DNA from: Methanogenium organophilum
GTDB lineage: Archaea; Halobacteriota; Methanomicrobia; Methanomicrobiales; Methanomicrobiaceae
NCBI RefSeq assembly: GCF_026684035.1
Contig: NZ_CP113361.1
Span: 2,232,001-2,296,000 of the forward strand
Length of the DNA: 64,000 nt
Direction: 5' to 3'
Part shown: piece by piece, positions 27,401-35,222 of the stretch
Position numbering within the stretch: the first letter of the stretch is position 1
How the letters are laid out: each line of letters opens with the position of its first letter
Position numbers and translations under genes: made by a program
The notes under the pieces: model-generated
What the model saw: only the letters and a program-made list of their open reading frames with translations
Database searches by the model: none
What the model was told of the DNA's origin: nothing

Positions 27401-29855
27401 TGTCAAGAACCCCCTTGAGATAATCCTCACGCACAATAGCAGTTGTTTCCGAAAGAACCGGTTCATCTTTCCAGATTGATGGCTCTGATGCCACATCATC
27501 CAGATTGTTGTATCCGACTTTGAGAAGGCCGACATCTTCTAGGTTCGGCTGATTTTTCTGCCGTGTTGATGCCAGCTCAAGAATGGCATTCAAGAGTAGA
27601 TATCTCCGATACGTCCGCTCGGCATTTTTTGTTGCCTTCATCCGTCCGCCTCCGGAATTTTTTGCAAACGGCGGTAATGCTCCTTCATTTTTATGTTCTT
27701 TCAGTATCTGGTAAATCTCCTCACCCATATCCATAAGCTGCAGTGGTTCATCTGATTCCAATAGGGTCTGATACATTGACCGCCGGAAGTGAATCCGCTT
27801 TTGAATATTATTCATATGGGCTGCCTGAAGGGCAGTGTCCTGACGATTGTCGGAGAATGCAATGACCTTTCTCTCATCATAGGGAAGGGTGTTAAGCATC
27901 TGGGATACCAGAACGTCTGTGGCGGTCGATCGGCCCACGGTGCCAAAGGAGAATAATTTGCTAAATTCCTTTCTGGTCCTTCGGTCATAGGTAACACCAC
28001 ACCCATCCGAAGGACAAAACAGAAACGGTGCGGGGAGGATGGTCACTGGTATTTTATCTGCACAGATACATGGCTCCTTATCGTCATCACTGGTATAGAT
28101 TTTGTTGCAATCCGGGCAATACAGAGCTGTATTTGGCTCAATGTACTGTTCAAATTTCTTTTTCACTGCCCCTTTTGGTGTATACCATGTATCCGGTGGG
28201 GATGATTCCCCATTCTCAAATGTTCCTTTGTATAGGTAGCATGCCCGTCCTTCTTTTCCCGGATTGTCCAGTTCCCGGGGTTTTAACTCCCCATTGGGCA
28301 TAATTTCAACACTGTAATATTCCTGACCACATGACCGGCAGAATACCATGGGAAATGTCTGTCGTGTCTTCCCTTTTTTTGCACATATTGGGCAGGTGAC
28401 CTCTCCTGCATCATGAAGGTGGGGATCACCTGCAGACAGGCAACTCTTGATCTCCCTCCCCTGTGAGAAGACCATGTGAATTTTTGGAATAAGCCGTCGC
28501 TGCCTGACCCCGGCAACATCAATCTCAGCATGCATTCCTGCATAAAATGCAGCACGGATTTCATTTTCTGCATCTTCTCTTGATACCTTCTTGTCCCGGA
28601 CATCGGCCCAATATGTGTTAACGAGTTCATCAACACTCAAAATCTGATCTTTTAATGATGTTTCAATAAACTGGACCGTTTTTTGCTTTCCCAGCACCTC
28701 TCCAAGATACCGGGGAGTGGGATTTTCGACTTCGAGTGGTCTTCCAAGCAGGTTTTCGGTGATCTCTTTGAGATAGTCAGGTGTTGGTTCTGAGAAATAA
28801 TCCGGAATGGCATCGATTTTGACACTGTCTGGGAGAATTCCATCTCCTTCATGGGGAGGATGAATATATGATTCACCTATCACCGATTCTTTGCAAAATG
28901 GCTCACCAAAGAGTTTTGATGCAAATGCAGCAATTGCTGATTCTGCATCTTCATCCTCCTTTGCCTGGACCGTTGCACTGGTCCCGATACACCGGAGTGC
29001 CCCTATCGTCCCGGTATGTTGCTTGAGTCTTCGTATCAGATATGCTGCATCCGCCCCCTTTTTCCCGGTGTATGTGTGGATTTCATCCAGCACCAGATAT
29101 CGCAAAACACCGAGGCTTTCTGCCGGAAATAACTTTTTATCCTCAAAACGTGTGAGAATATATTCGAGCATGACATAGTTTGTGATCAAAATATCGGGGG
29201 GTGTTTTGTGAATCTCTTCGCGGGAGAGGAGCTCACTGTCATATGGTTCAGTTCGTCCGGTACGCTGGATATACTGTGTAAGTGCATCCACTTTTGAATG
29301 GGGCGTATCCCCGGTATAAATGGCAATCTTCAGACCGGAGTTATGCAAACGCTTTGCAAAATCATCGTACTGGGAATTTGCAAGAGCATTCATGGGATAG
29401 ACAAAGATCGCTTTAATTCCTGCAATTCCCTTGTCCTGCATTGAAAGGCACTCTGATACAACGGGTATGCCAAAACAGAATGATTTTCCCGATCCTGTTC
29501 CTGTGGCGATGATAGTATTGTTTCCCGATGTTATGGATGAGATTGCATCACTTTGATGCTTGTAGAGCGATATCAGGTCTGCATCACGATTTCCGGGCGT
29601 TACCGTGAAACAGAATGGAGTAAATGCATGAATTGCGTTCTGCTGAACAAGTGAAGAAAATGGAACACCTTGCTCAAACCGGCGGTTTAGTTCAATATAC
29701 GGACCCTTATACAGCAGAGTACCTTCATCAATACTCTGTTCAATCCACTCTTTGATAACGGGATTTTTAAATTTTTGAAATGAATTTACAAAACTTCTGT
29801 ACGAGGACCGAATAAAGCCGAGTGCTTCAATGGGATCAAACGGGGATTCTGCCAT
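24486..29855 (-). CDS. Giant DEAD/DEAH helicase with DUF1998-like and C-terminal nuclease-like domains (DruE/DrmA-like)
   Basis: The 1,789-residue protein has an SF2 helicase core split by a long insert. Walker A ATGTGSGKSF is at about 113, DEIH at about 255, TSAT at about 293, and the second RecA domain has ERKVIAFSDNRQD and, near 1055, QRAGRAGRKS. Several CxxC zinc sites lie at about 480-620 and later. Near 1593 VLYETAEGGAGMLESF and then ACYECLCNYYNQ form a DUF1998/MZB-like zinc module, as in Druantia DruE and DISARM DrmA. The last 90 residues (STADFAYLKSGRSLLIFIDG, then QRKRDHLDLLGYSV) resemble a Vsr/DUF559-type PD-(D/E)XK fold, suggesting helicase-coupled cleavage of foreign DNA. It is the last gene of the CARF/SMP-like/helicase row on this strand. 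ATG 29855 is preceded by an 18-nt-spaced repeat. Confidence 0.82.
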   Translation of the reverse strand: MAESPFDPIEALGFIRSSYRSFVNSFQKFKNPVIKEWIEQSIDEGTLLYKGPYIELNRRFEQGVPFSSLVQQNAIHAFTPFCFTVTPGNRDADLISLYKHQSDAISSITSGNNTIIATGTGSGKSFCFGIPVVSECLSMQDKGIAGIKAIFVYPMNALANSQYDDFAKRLHNSGLKIAIYTGDTPHSKVDALTQYIQRTGRTEPYDSELLSREEIHKTPPDILITNYVMLEYILTRFEDKKLFPAESLGVLRYLVLDEIHTYTGKKGADAAYLIRRLKQHTGTIGALRCIGTSATVQAKEDEDAESAIAAFASKLFGEPFCKESVIGESYIHPPHEGDGILPDSVKIDAIPDYFSEPTPDYLKEITENLLGRPLEVENPTPRYLGEVLGKQKTVQFIETSLKDQILSVDELVNTYWADVRDKKVSREDAENEIRAAFYAGMHAEIDVAGVRQRRLIPKIHMVFSQGREIKSCLSAGDPHLHDAGEVTCPICAKKGKTRQTFPMVFCRSCGQEYYSVEIMPNGELKPRELDNPGKEGRACYLYKGTFENGESSPPDTWYTPKGAVKKKFEQYIEPNTALYCPDCNKIYTSDDDKEPCICADKIPVTILPAPFLFCPSDGCGVTYDRRTRKEFSKLFSFGTVGRSTATDVLVSQMLNTLPYDERKVIAFSDNRQDTALQAAHMNNIQKRIHFRRSMYQTLLESDEPLQLMDMGEEIYQILKEHKNEGALPPFAKNSGGGRMKATKNAERTYRRYLLLNAILELASTRQKNQPNLEDVGLLKVGYNNLDDVASEPSIWKDEPVLSETTAIVREDYLKGVLDIMRYNTAIHSEYFLDPLKFAEELQRSLDEQVLFHNELLSSRPTGYSDTASTNRYEATVYRLTHPNGTLVKWTKKVFGDIDTEAAQNIIQYTTTCLLEEGALIEENIPRTGRILMIDPEAIYLSLTDSSRQKVCKKCGQVHHFHTLDLCTGANCKGLIEQDLGANYFRIEYKKPFTQVVPLYAEEHSGQIDGTIRKDLEIRFRTPEEPVNVIVCTPTMELGIDIGTLSAVYMRNVPPSPSNYAQRAGRAGRKSQSSMIITFCGVGSRRGPHDQYFYRYPEQIIAGKISAPRFLMDNRNLIRSHIHALILETITVKIPQRIDGIINFDEEDTLPFYKDVGGGMDDELLGKETLRDTVSTHRIDIITAIQQAIAQEISEYDWLNTGYIEEAVESFVDELDHAFNLFRDEYKSLLRELTEVDILIRKGKINEKQRRGFANRRASIEHKISIMKSGGGDFMTYRYLGSQGFLPNYGFPTQVTSLEISYRGLYGAEEAELKRDRSIALSEYAPGNSVYFSGGRYSIRTPRLRTENNQPAMTRVMTCPFCEAVYMEDSEIDFTGGACRICGGTLENTFAYPHAIEMPDQRAETRSGITSDEEERQRLGYEITHHYTPSTNRRFWEIKEDETTLAKVAYDHYGRIVSINHGPRSLEDDEPQVGFTLCTACNRWITGKNGVREHLDQHNEKKRCWRNGTEDDIIRNIILFTDSTHDVIKIDIPEPIDKNGEPLDRIQYESFYITLAQAIVEGLQISMNVDIDEVKYFLMPDPDDSDKKSIVLYETAEGGAGMLESFIKRGAFNDVILQARTILHEFDEKKCDRACYECLCNYYNQYYHDKLNRNLVLPLLKKLHSSNIEAVQSDEGAHKDGLTELIDECQSEFEKSFLSEVSTAGLPLPSHAQYIIFDNGAPVSTADFAYLKSGRSLLIFIDGPDHDNPSIAQDDQRKRDHLDLLGYSVFTITHREDLKQRIRDLGSILE

Positions 29856-29858
29856 AAA

Positions 29859-29884
29859 TATCGCTAAATCAATAATTATCGCTA
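29859..29884. promoter_or_regulatory. Direct repeat TATCGCTA x2 at the helicase start
   Basis: TATCGCTA occurs at 29859-29866 and again at 29877-29884, a period of 18 nt, directly before the helicase ATG. Two identical half-sites about two helical turns apart, so close to the start, suit a repressor site that keeps a costly or toxic helicase off. Confidence 0.4.
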
Positions 29885-29929
29885 TATGGCATTAATGATT
29901 TGATATACTTTGAAAAATGGGGTTTGATA

Positions 29930-30079
29930 TTACTTTTTGGTGTTTTTTGCAGCTGCCTTCATGGCACGGGATTTCATACCCTGATTTGTACCTGACCGGT
30001 CAGCTGCAGACTGAATCCGCCGTGCAGCAGCAGGGGTCATTGGCGCCTTCTTGCTGGTAATATTGTCACCTCCTTTCAT
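29930..30079 (-). CDS. Small SMP-like basic protein
   Basis: The product of about 49 residues carries the short repeat-like segment PMTPAAARRIQSAADR and GMKSRAMKAAAKN. This is the pattern of small conserved proteins related to the plant seed-maturation (SMP) motif (MTPxAAxRIQSA...RAxxAAxKN), found scattered in bacteria, archaea and elements. Function is unknown. The start is uncertain. In-frame ATG 30079 overlaps the best ribosome-binding sequence itself (AAAGGAGGTGA), which points instead to ATT at 30061, seven bases after GGAGG, giving a protein beginning xTSKKAPMTP. It sits between the CARF gene and the helicase gene on the same strand. Confidence 0.55.
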   Translation of the reverse strand: MKGGDNITSKKAPMTPAAARRIQSAADRSGTNQGMKSRAMKAAAKNTKK

Positions 30080-30140
30080 GTGATACATCTGAGTTGACCC
30101 GGAATGATTTGGAGGTTGTTTGAAACTGTTTCTCTTATTG

Positions 30141-30938
30141 TTAACTATCTGTCTGATTACCAGCATTCGATTCGGCCCGAAGAATGGCAAGAGCGAATGA
30201 TCCATCACTGGTAATCTGGTATTCCTTCTCACGTTTGTTTCCGGGCCGAACACGTTCTTCGATGAGTCCCCACTGAATGGGTTTATCAAGAATTTTGGTT
30301 ACCATCCCCCTGTTCGGTTCACGTTTTACTTTTGTTTCGTCTGAGAACCTGACCGGTTGATATCGTTGCATCATCAGTCGTGAGAAGTCTTTACCTGCCA
30401 TCCATGATATGGGAGATACGGCAGGTGTTGCATCCTTTGCATGTTCACCAAGAATACGGAGTGCTTCGATATAGTTGGGATTTTTACGTATATCATCAAT
30501 GTGCATCTTTGGTATTGCAATCGGAGTCACTGTGTCCGCATCCGGAGTAAGGCAGACTTCACCGTCAAGCCAGATGGCCATGGCGAAGAGGGAGAGGGAT
30601 AGCATCTTTGTCCCTCCACTTAGGTTAAAGGTGACACGTGCATCAGACGCCATCCTGGCAGCGGAGAGAATTGCATCCCTGACCGAGATGAGAGAGATGT
30701 CCGGGATGCGGATTTCATGGAAATCCACAGCAACCAGCTCACAGGTCTGTTGTACCTGTTTAATCGCATTTCGAATCTCGGGTTTCGTCTGTTTCTGGTA
30801 TTCTTTATCACCGGGAAGGTCCAGAAAGACACTTTCCTCGACGACAACACCGACGTGGGTGATCCCGTTTAGCTGTTTGAGGGTGGCGGGAAATGTTTCA
30901 TGGATATGGGCTCCGGCGCTGATGATAAGCAGATGCAT
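30141..30938 (-). CDS. CARF-domain winged-helix regulator (Csa3-like)
   Basis: The protein has about 265 residues from ATG 30938 (MHLLIISAGAHIHETFPATL). Residues 1-150 form a CARF-type Rossmann domain: a first strand LLIISAG and, near 105, the ligand-loop motif NLSGGTKMLSLSLFAMA, followed by a strand pair. The C-terminal part (about 190-255, NRGMVTKILDKPIQWGLIEE, then KEYQITSDGSFALAIL) is a winged helix. This is the layout of Csa3-type regulators, which bind cyclic oligoadenylate and control transcription. No CRISPR array or cas gene is in the window, so it probably answers another nucleotide signal, perhaps from the CD-NTase in the same element. It is divergent from the viperin gene with about 70 nt between starts. 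An upstream in-frame start (30986) would overlap the promoter. Confidence 0.78.
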   Translation of the reverse strand: MHLLIISAGAHIHETFPATLKQLNGITHVGVVVEESVFLDLPGDKEYQKQTKPEIRNAIKQVQQTCELVAVDFHEIRIPDISLISVRDAILSAARMASDARVTFNLSGGTKMLSLSLFAMAIWLDGEVCLTPDADTVTPIAIPKMHIDDIRKNPNYIEALRILGEHAKDATPAVSPISWMAGKDFSRLMMQRYQPVRFSDETKVKREPNRGMVTKILDKPIQWGLIEERVRPGNKREKEYQITSDGSFALAILRAESNAGNQTDS

Positions 30939-31007
30939 GGTATCAGCAATGGATTGTTTCTCAGGCCCAATATAGTTTCTGCACAAATGAAACTGTTTCG
31001 AACATGT

Positions 31008-31871
31008 ATGATGTCCTTTCCCATGTCACAATACTGTATGACATCTCCGTCAACCATCCGGTCCGTGAACTGGCATCTGATCTCCTCCTGCAACTATGCC
31101 TGCCGGTTCTGTTTTGCACAAAACCTTGGTGAGGCCCCTGTCCCTTATGCAGAGGGGGTGGAAATTCTGACCCGTCTGGCTGAATCAGGTATGGATAAAA
31201 TCAATTTTGCCGGTGGTGAGCCACTGCTTCATCCGCAACTCTTTGACTACTGTCGTGAGGCACATGGCCTTGGCATGACAGTCTCTATAACCACAAATGG
31301 ATCGCTTCTCTCTGATGATCTGGTGCATGCCCATAGTAACTATATTGACTGGATTGCACTCTCTGTCGACTCAGCATTCGAGCATATAGAGGAACGTCTT
31401 GGACGGGGACGTGGAGGGCATGTCAGGCACGCTATACAGACTGCAGATGCAATACGTGATGCTGGTATACGTCTGAAGGTAAATACAACTGTGACGTCAT
31501 TGAGCTGGACGGAGGACATGACGGGTTTCATCAACAGGACCTCACCCGACCGCTGGAAGGTGCTTCAGATGCTTCATATCAGAGGAGAAAACGATGATGC
31601 AGTGGATGACCTCTCGGTTACCCACGGCCAGTTTCAGGCCTTTATCAATCGCCACAGCGATCTTGTTCTCCGGAACGGGGTGAAGCCGGTGTTTGAATCT
31701 GCAGATATGATCGAGAGTTCATATTTCATGGTGACACCCGGTGGTATGGTCAAGACTGATACGGACCGGATTATCAGGAAATATCCACTGGATGATGTGC
31801 TTCAATATGGAGTGTCAGAATATGTCAGTGAAGGGCAGTATATTGGGAGGGGAGGGGTGTATGAATGGTGA
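31008..31871 (+). CDS. Prokaryotic viperin (radical SAM, pVip)
   Basis: The enzyme has about 287 residues. The radical-SAM cluster motif CNYACRFCF (first Cys at nt 31089) is preceded by NWHLISS, as in viperin. Other viperin-specific pieces are KINFAGGEPLL, TTNGSLLS, LSVDSAFEHIEERLGRGRGG (cf. SCDSF...IGRG in human viperin), DRWKVLQMLHIRGEND (cf. RWKVFQCLLIEGEN), SSYFMVTPGGM and the C-terminal GGVYEW. Viperins convert a nucleoside triphosphate to its 3'-deoxy-3',4'-didehydro form, which terminates viral RNA chains. Which nucleotide is used cannot be read here, and no dedicated nucleotide kinase is adjacent. The start is uncertain: ATG 31008, 31011, 31023 or 31038. It is divergent from the CARF regulator and 102 nt upstream of the first TPR-HEPN gene. 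Confidence 0.9.
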   Translation: MMSFPMSQYCMTSPSTIRSVNWHLISSCNYACRFCFAQNLGEAPVPYAEGVEILTRLAESGMDKINFAGGEPLLHPQLFDYCREAHGLGMTVSITTNGSLLSDDLVHAHSNYIDWIALSVDSAFEHIEERLGRGRGGHVRHAIQTADAIRDAGIRLKVNTTVTSLSWTEDMTGFINRTSPDRWKVLQMLHIRGENDDAVDDLSVTHGQFQAFINRHSDLVLRNGVKPVFESADMIESSYFMVTPGGMVKTDTDRIIRKYPLDDVLQYGVSEYVSEGQYIGRGGVYEW

Positions 31872-31901
31872 CATTTCAGAAGAGTTAAATAAATCATTTT
31901 A

Positions 31902-31973
31902 AAATTTTCTTTCTGTAATGGTTGTTTCTGATGCTGCTCTGCATTTGATATTTGCTATTTATGGGAAGATGAT
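31902..31973 (+). promoter_or_regulatory. Duplicated leader/promoter, copy 1
   Basis: AAATTTTCTTTCTGTAA (31902-31918) lies 55 nt before the ATG of the first TPR-HEPN gene. The same 17 bases at the same distance precede the second (35151-35167). Bases after it remain similar (GTTGTTTCTGATG versus GTTGATTCTGATG; CTATTTATGG in both). The shared block is probably promoter plus leader duplicated with the gene. Confidence 0.6.
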
Positions 31974-34928
31974 ATGGATTTCAATACTGCACCAATTCGT
32001 GATTTTCTCTGGGAATCGTATGGTATTTATACAACAACAGAATTTCTAAAATCTGTTCAGGATTGTTCACAGAATGAAAAAAAAGAACGATTCATCAACC
32101 ATTCCCTTGACAATCTATTACTGTACCGGGTAAAACATGATCCCGGATTCCACCTCTTTGTGAGGGACAAGGTACATTCCGATTTTCTCCTTCAGGAGCG
32201 TGTATGCCATATTGTACTCTACCTCTTCGGTGAAACATCGAAATTGTTTTCATTTAAAGGGGAAGTGTTAGCTCCGAAGGGTTTGACTGAAATCATGATG
32301 AGAGCTGAAAAAGAGGGGAAAAATCCCCTTGAGGAGGCACTCGTATTTTCACAGGAATCGTCTGAAATTCAGCATTATATGGCAGAACGGGCGATTCAGG
32401 AGAGGGATGCCAAGGTAAAGTATCTCCAGGCACGATTGGAAGAGGCTGTAGAACATATGGACAATGAACTTGAGATGATTGCTATACGCCAGCAGATGCT
32501 TGACCATGGGACAGGAAAATATTTTGGTCATGTGCTTGCAGCTGACGATCTCCTCTTTCCCGCTGCAGGGCTTACTGAAAATATCCAACATGCAGCAAAC
32601 AGTTTTGTTTTCAGCAATCTCAAATTCAGAGGACTTTACCTCCCTGACTCAAAAAATAAGGCACAGGATGCGTTTCTACACACCTGTATTCCGTGGATTA
32701 TGCCATATGAGAGTCTTCTGGAAAATGTAATATTCGGAAAAAGCACATCCACTGCAGGAGATGAGTGGAAAAATGTCTTAGATCTCTGGAAATTTGAGGC
32801 AGACGTCTCGACCATAGCGACTTATGAATGGTTTTTAACACTCTCTAGTCAGGAAAAAATTTCATTTCTAAACGGAGACTATCACTTTCAATTACGCGAT
32901 GATCTGCTCCAAATGATGGCTAAATCTGATACCGAATCATTTGATGTGATGACGTTCAGAATGAATCACCTATTTCGTGCCAACTATTTTGAGCATGCGG
33001 CAAAAATGGGGGAATTTTTGTTCAAGGCTCAAAAGAAAGGAAATAATAAATATTTCATTGCAAGCAGCATCGCTACGTATTATCGCGAATACGAAGACTA
33101 TCACAATGCAATGAAATGGTATGGAATCGCGAAGAAGCTGACAAAAAAACTGGATCCTGCAAGCAAGATACATAAGGAATTTATCGAATGGAAAAATTGT
33201 GCTGAAATGGGATACTATATCCATGGCAGTGAACACTTCAGAAAAGAGATCGATCATATAATCCGCGATTCACAGAAGCTGCCGGTATTACTCCGCAGTG
33301 TGGTTGTATATAATATCGCTGAGGCTTGCCGTAGGACAGGTCATTACAATATGGAATATGATCATCTGACTGATTTTATTGATCTTGCAGATCCTAACGA
33401 ACCACAATTTGCCGAGTCATTTGAAGCTGCTTTACAAAGGATTGGCATGTATAATCAGCTCCCCTCGGCTGACTATACAAAAATCAGGGAGTATGATAAT
33501 TCACAAATTGAAAAGGTGTATCATAGACGGTGTAGGGCCTCATCACTGTCGTTTCAGTATGAAGATGGGATGCATTGGATTGATTGCCTCATAAAATTAA
33601 ATCCCCAAGCATATCAATATCAGGAAAAAGCAGTATTATATCGACATATTGGTGAGAACGATAAAGCAATTTCTTTCTATCGCATTGCTGCCGAAAAAGC
33701 AACTGATAATCGAAATAAATCCTTTTGTCTCATCTCCATCGCATTACTTGAAGCAAAGAAAAGTGGGAGTGTTAATGCAAATATTCAGGACATGATCACC
33801 TCTGCTCTCTCATCCCTTCCCAATATGGGAAAAATGGATGCAGAGCCAGATGTGTATGCCATTCTTAACCCCATAATTTATGAAATTGTTGGATGGTCAG
33901 ATACTTCGTTAAAATACCAATTTCTCGATGCCTTAGTTAGATCATATCAGAAAGGCGGTTTAACAGACAATATTTGTCTCTCTATTGGAACAGTGTTTTT
34001 CTCACATAGCCTTTGTTCTGATGCACGGGAATGGTTTGAGCGTGCTCTTTCGTCTGCAGATTTGGAATCTGAAGAGGCACGGATCATGTCACTTATTGCA
34101 GATACATTCTTTGCTGAGGGGAATTCAGAAACAGCCGGTAAATGGTTCAAACAGGCACACCAGAAAAATTCTGAATCAGCAGAATGCCTTGCCGGAGTTG
34201 CACGGTGTCATACTGCACTCATGGAATACGATTTGGCAGAAGGTGCAATACGGCAGGCTCGGTTGATCGATCCTAATAATACTGACTATCGTAAAATGGA
34301 AGAGGAGATCAAGACCCTTGCCTCCCATGTAATCAGCCTGAAACGTATAGAATCAGTTGAGGTCAAGAAGATATTTAGAACCGGGGACTGGCTTCTCTTC
34401 AGTGTATTCAATGCACAGGAAAGGGATGAGTATGATATTGGGCCGGTTGTCATCCAGTATGGCAAAGGTGTGGAAAAAATGCTCTATGATGTTATTCTCA
34501 GGCCGATCCGCGAGACAATGCGAAGGAATACATCATATATAATGCCAGATGGTGGTGTGAAGAAAGAGTTGTGGAATGGGTCAAAATCCATTGCACGACT
34601 TCCCCCGTCATTGAAAAGCGTTTTTGGTAAAAGGGAAAAATCACTTGCACTCGGCCAATGGGAACACCTCATGAAAGACATTGGCAAAGCAAAAACGAAT
34701 CCTGTGGCGTCTTGCTTTGGAAAGATGCTTGCCGAAAATGGATTTGACGAAAGTAAACTCAATAAAATTGGAAGGCTGTGCAGCGATCTATCATATGAGC
34801 GGAACGGTGCTGCACATATTTCATTTTATACTCGTGAGGAAGTGCAGGAAAAGAGGGGCGAAATGGTTACAATTATCAATGCTATCATAGGATTAGTCCC
34901 GCAAAGAGTGGGAAATGACTCCTCATAA
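31974..34928 (+). CDS. TPR-repeat protein with C-terminal HEPN domain, copy 1
   Basis: This 984-residue protein is mostly helical. An N-terminal alpha domain (FLWESYGIYTTTEFLKSVQD) and coiled segment (HMDNELEMIAIRQQML) lead into TPR-like repeats spanning about 330-790 (for example YFIASSIATYYREYEDYHNA, MKWYGIAKKLTKK, AVLYRHIGENDKAISFYRIA, GNSETAGKWFKQAHQKNSES). Residues of about 800-975 form a helical domain with LSYERNGAAHISFYTREEV; RNGAAH fits the RxxxxH catalytic signature of HEPN ribonucleases. Such proteins usually act by cleaving RNA after infection is sensed, with the TPR part as sensor or binding surface. No membrane segments. Downstream of viperin, same strand. The family is not one I recognise by name; HEPN assignment comes from the motif and the helical context. 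Confidence 0.72.
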   Translation: MDFNTAPIRDFLWESYGIYTTTEFLKSVQDCSQNEKKERFINHSLDNLLLYRVKHDPGFHLFVRDKVHSDFLLQERVCHIVLYLFGETSKLFSFKGEVLAPKGLTEIMMRAEKEGKNPLEEALVFSQESSEIQHYMAERAIQERDAKVKYLQARLEEAVEHMDNELEMIAIRQQMLDHGTGKYFGHVLAADDLLFPAAGLTENIQHAANSFVFSNLKFRGLYLPDSKNKAQDAFLHTCIPWIMPYESLLENVIFGKSTSTAGDEWKNVLDLWKFEADVSTIATYEWFLTLSSQEKISFLNGDYHFQLRDDLLQMMAKSDTESFDVMTFRMNHLFRANYFEHAAKMGEFLFKAQKKGNNKYFIASSIATYYREYEDYHNAMKWYGIAKKLTKKLDPASKIHKEFIEWKNCAEMGYYIHGSEHFRKEIDHIIRDSQKLPVLLRSVVVYNIAEACRRTGHYNMEYDHLTDFIDLADPNEPQFAESFEAALQRIGMYNQLPSADYTKIREYDNSQIEKVYHRRCRASSLSFQYEDGMHWIDCLIKLNPQAYQYQEKAVLYRHIGENDKAISFYRIAAEKATDNRNKSFCLISIALLEAKKSGSVNANIQDMITSALSSLPNMGKMDAEPDVYAILNPIIYEIVGWSDTSLKYQFLDALVRSYQKGGLTDNICLSIGTVFFSHSLCSDAREWFERALSSADLESEEARIMSLIADTFFAEGNSETAGKWFKQAHQKNSESAECLAGVARCHTALMEYDLAEGAIRQARLIDPNNTDYRKMEEEIKTLASHVISLKRIESVEVKKIFRTGDWLLFSVFNAQERDEYDIGPVVIQYGKGVEKMLYDVILRPIRETMRRNTSYIMPDGGVKKELWNGSKSIARLPPSLKSVFGKREKSLALGQWEHLMKDIGKAKTNPVASCFGKMLAENGFDESKLNKIGRLCSDLSYERNGAAHISFYTREEVQEKRGEMVTIINAIIGLVPQRVGNDSS

Positions 34929-35150
34929 TATTTTATTCAGCAAATATGATCTCACGTATCCGGGATTTAGCTGGTGCTATACAATCTGTGGTATAATTTT
35001 TAATAACCTCATATTGTTTCACTAATTGTGTTTTATGCAGTGATTTAGGGTATATCAGAGAAGGGACAGAACATTGTGATAAGAGTATTAGTGTGTATAT
35101 CTGACAATTTACGGAAGAATAAAATACAAACAATTAAATACATATTTTTG

Positions 35151-35222
35151 AAATTTTCTTTCTGTAAATAGTTGATTCTGATGTTTAATTGCATCTGAAA
35201 TCTCTATTTATGGAAATAATAC
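35151..35222 (+). promoter_or_regulatory. Duplicated leader/promoter, copy 2
   Basis: Second copy of the 17-nt block (35151-35167) at the same distance, 55 nt, from the start of the second TPR-HEPN gene. AATTAAATACATATTTT just upstream may be the TATA region. A promoter for each copy means the two proteins can be made independently of the viperin transcript. Confidence 0.55.

Noticed and set aside
30141..30938. Assigning the CARF gene to a CRISPR-Cas locus
   Set aside because: No cas genes and no regularly spaced repeats were found anywhere in the window.
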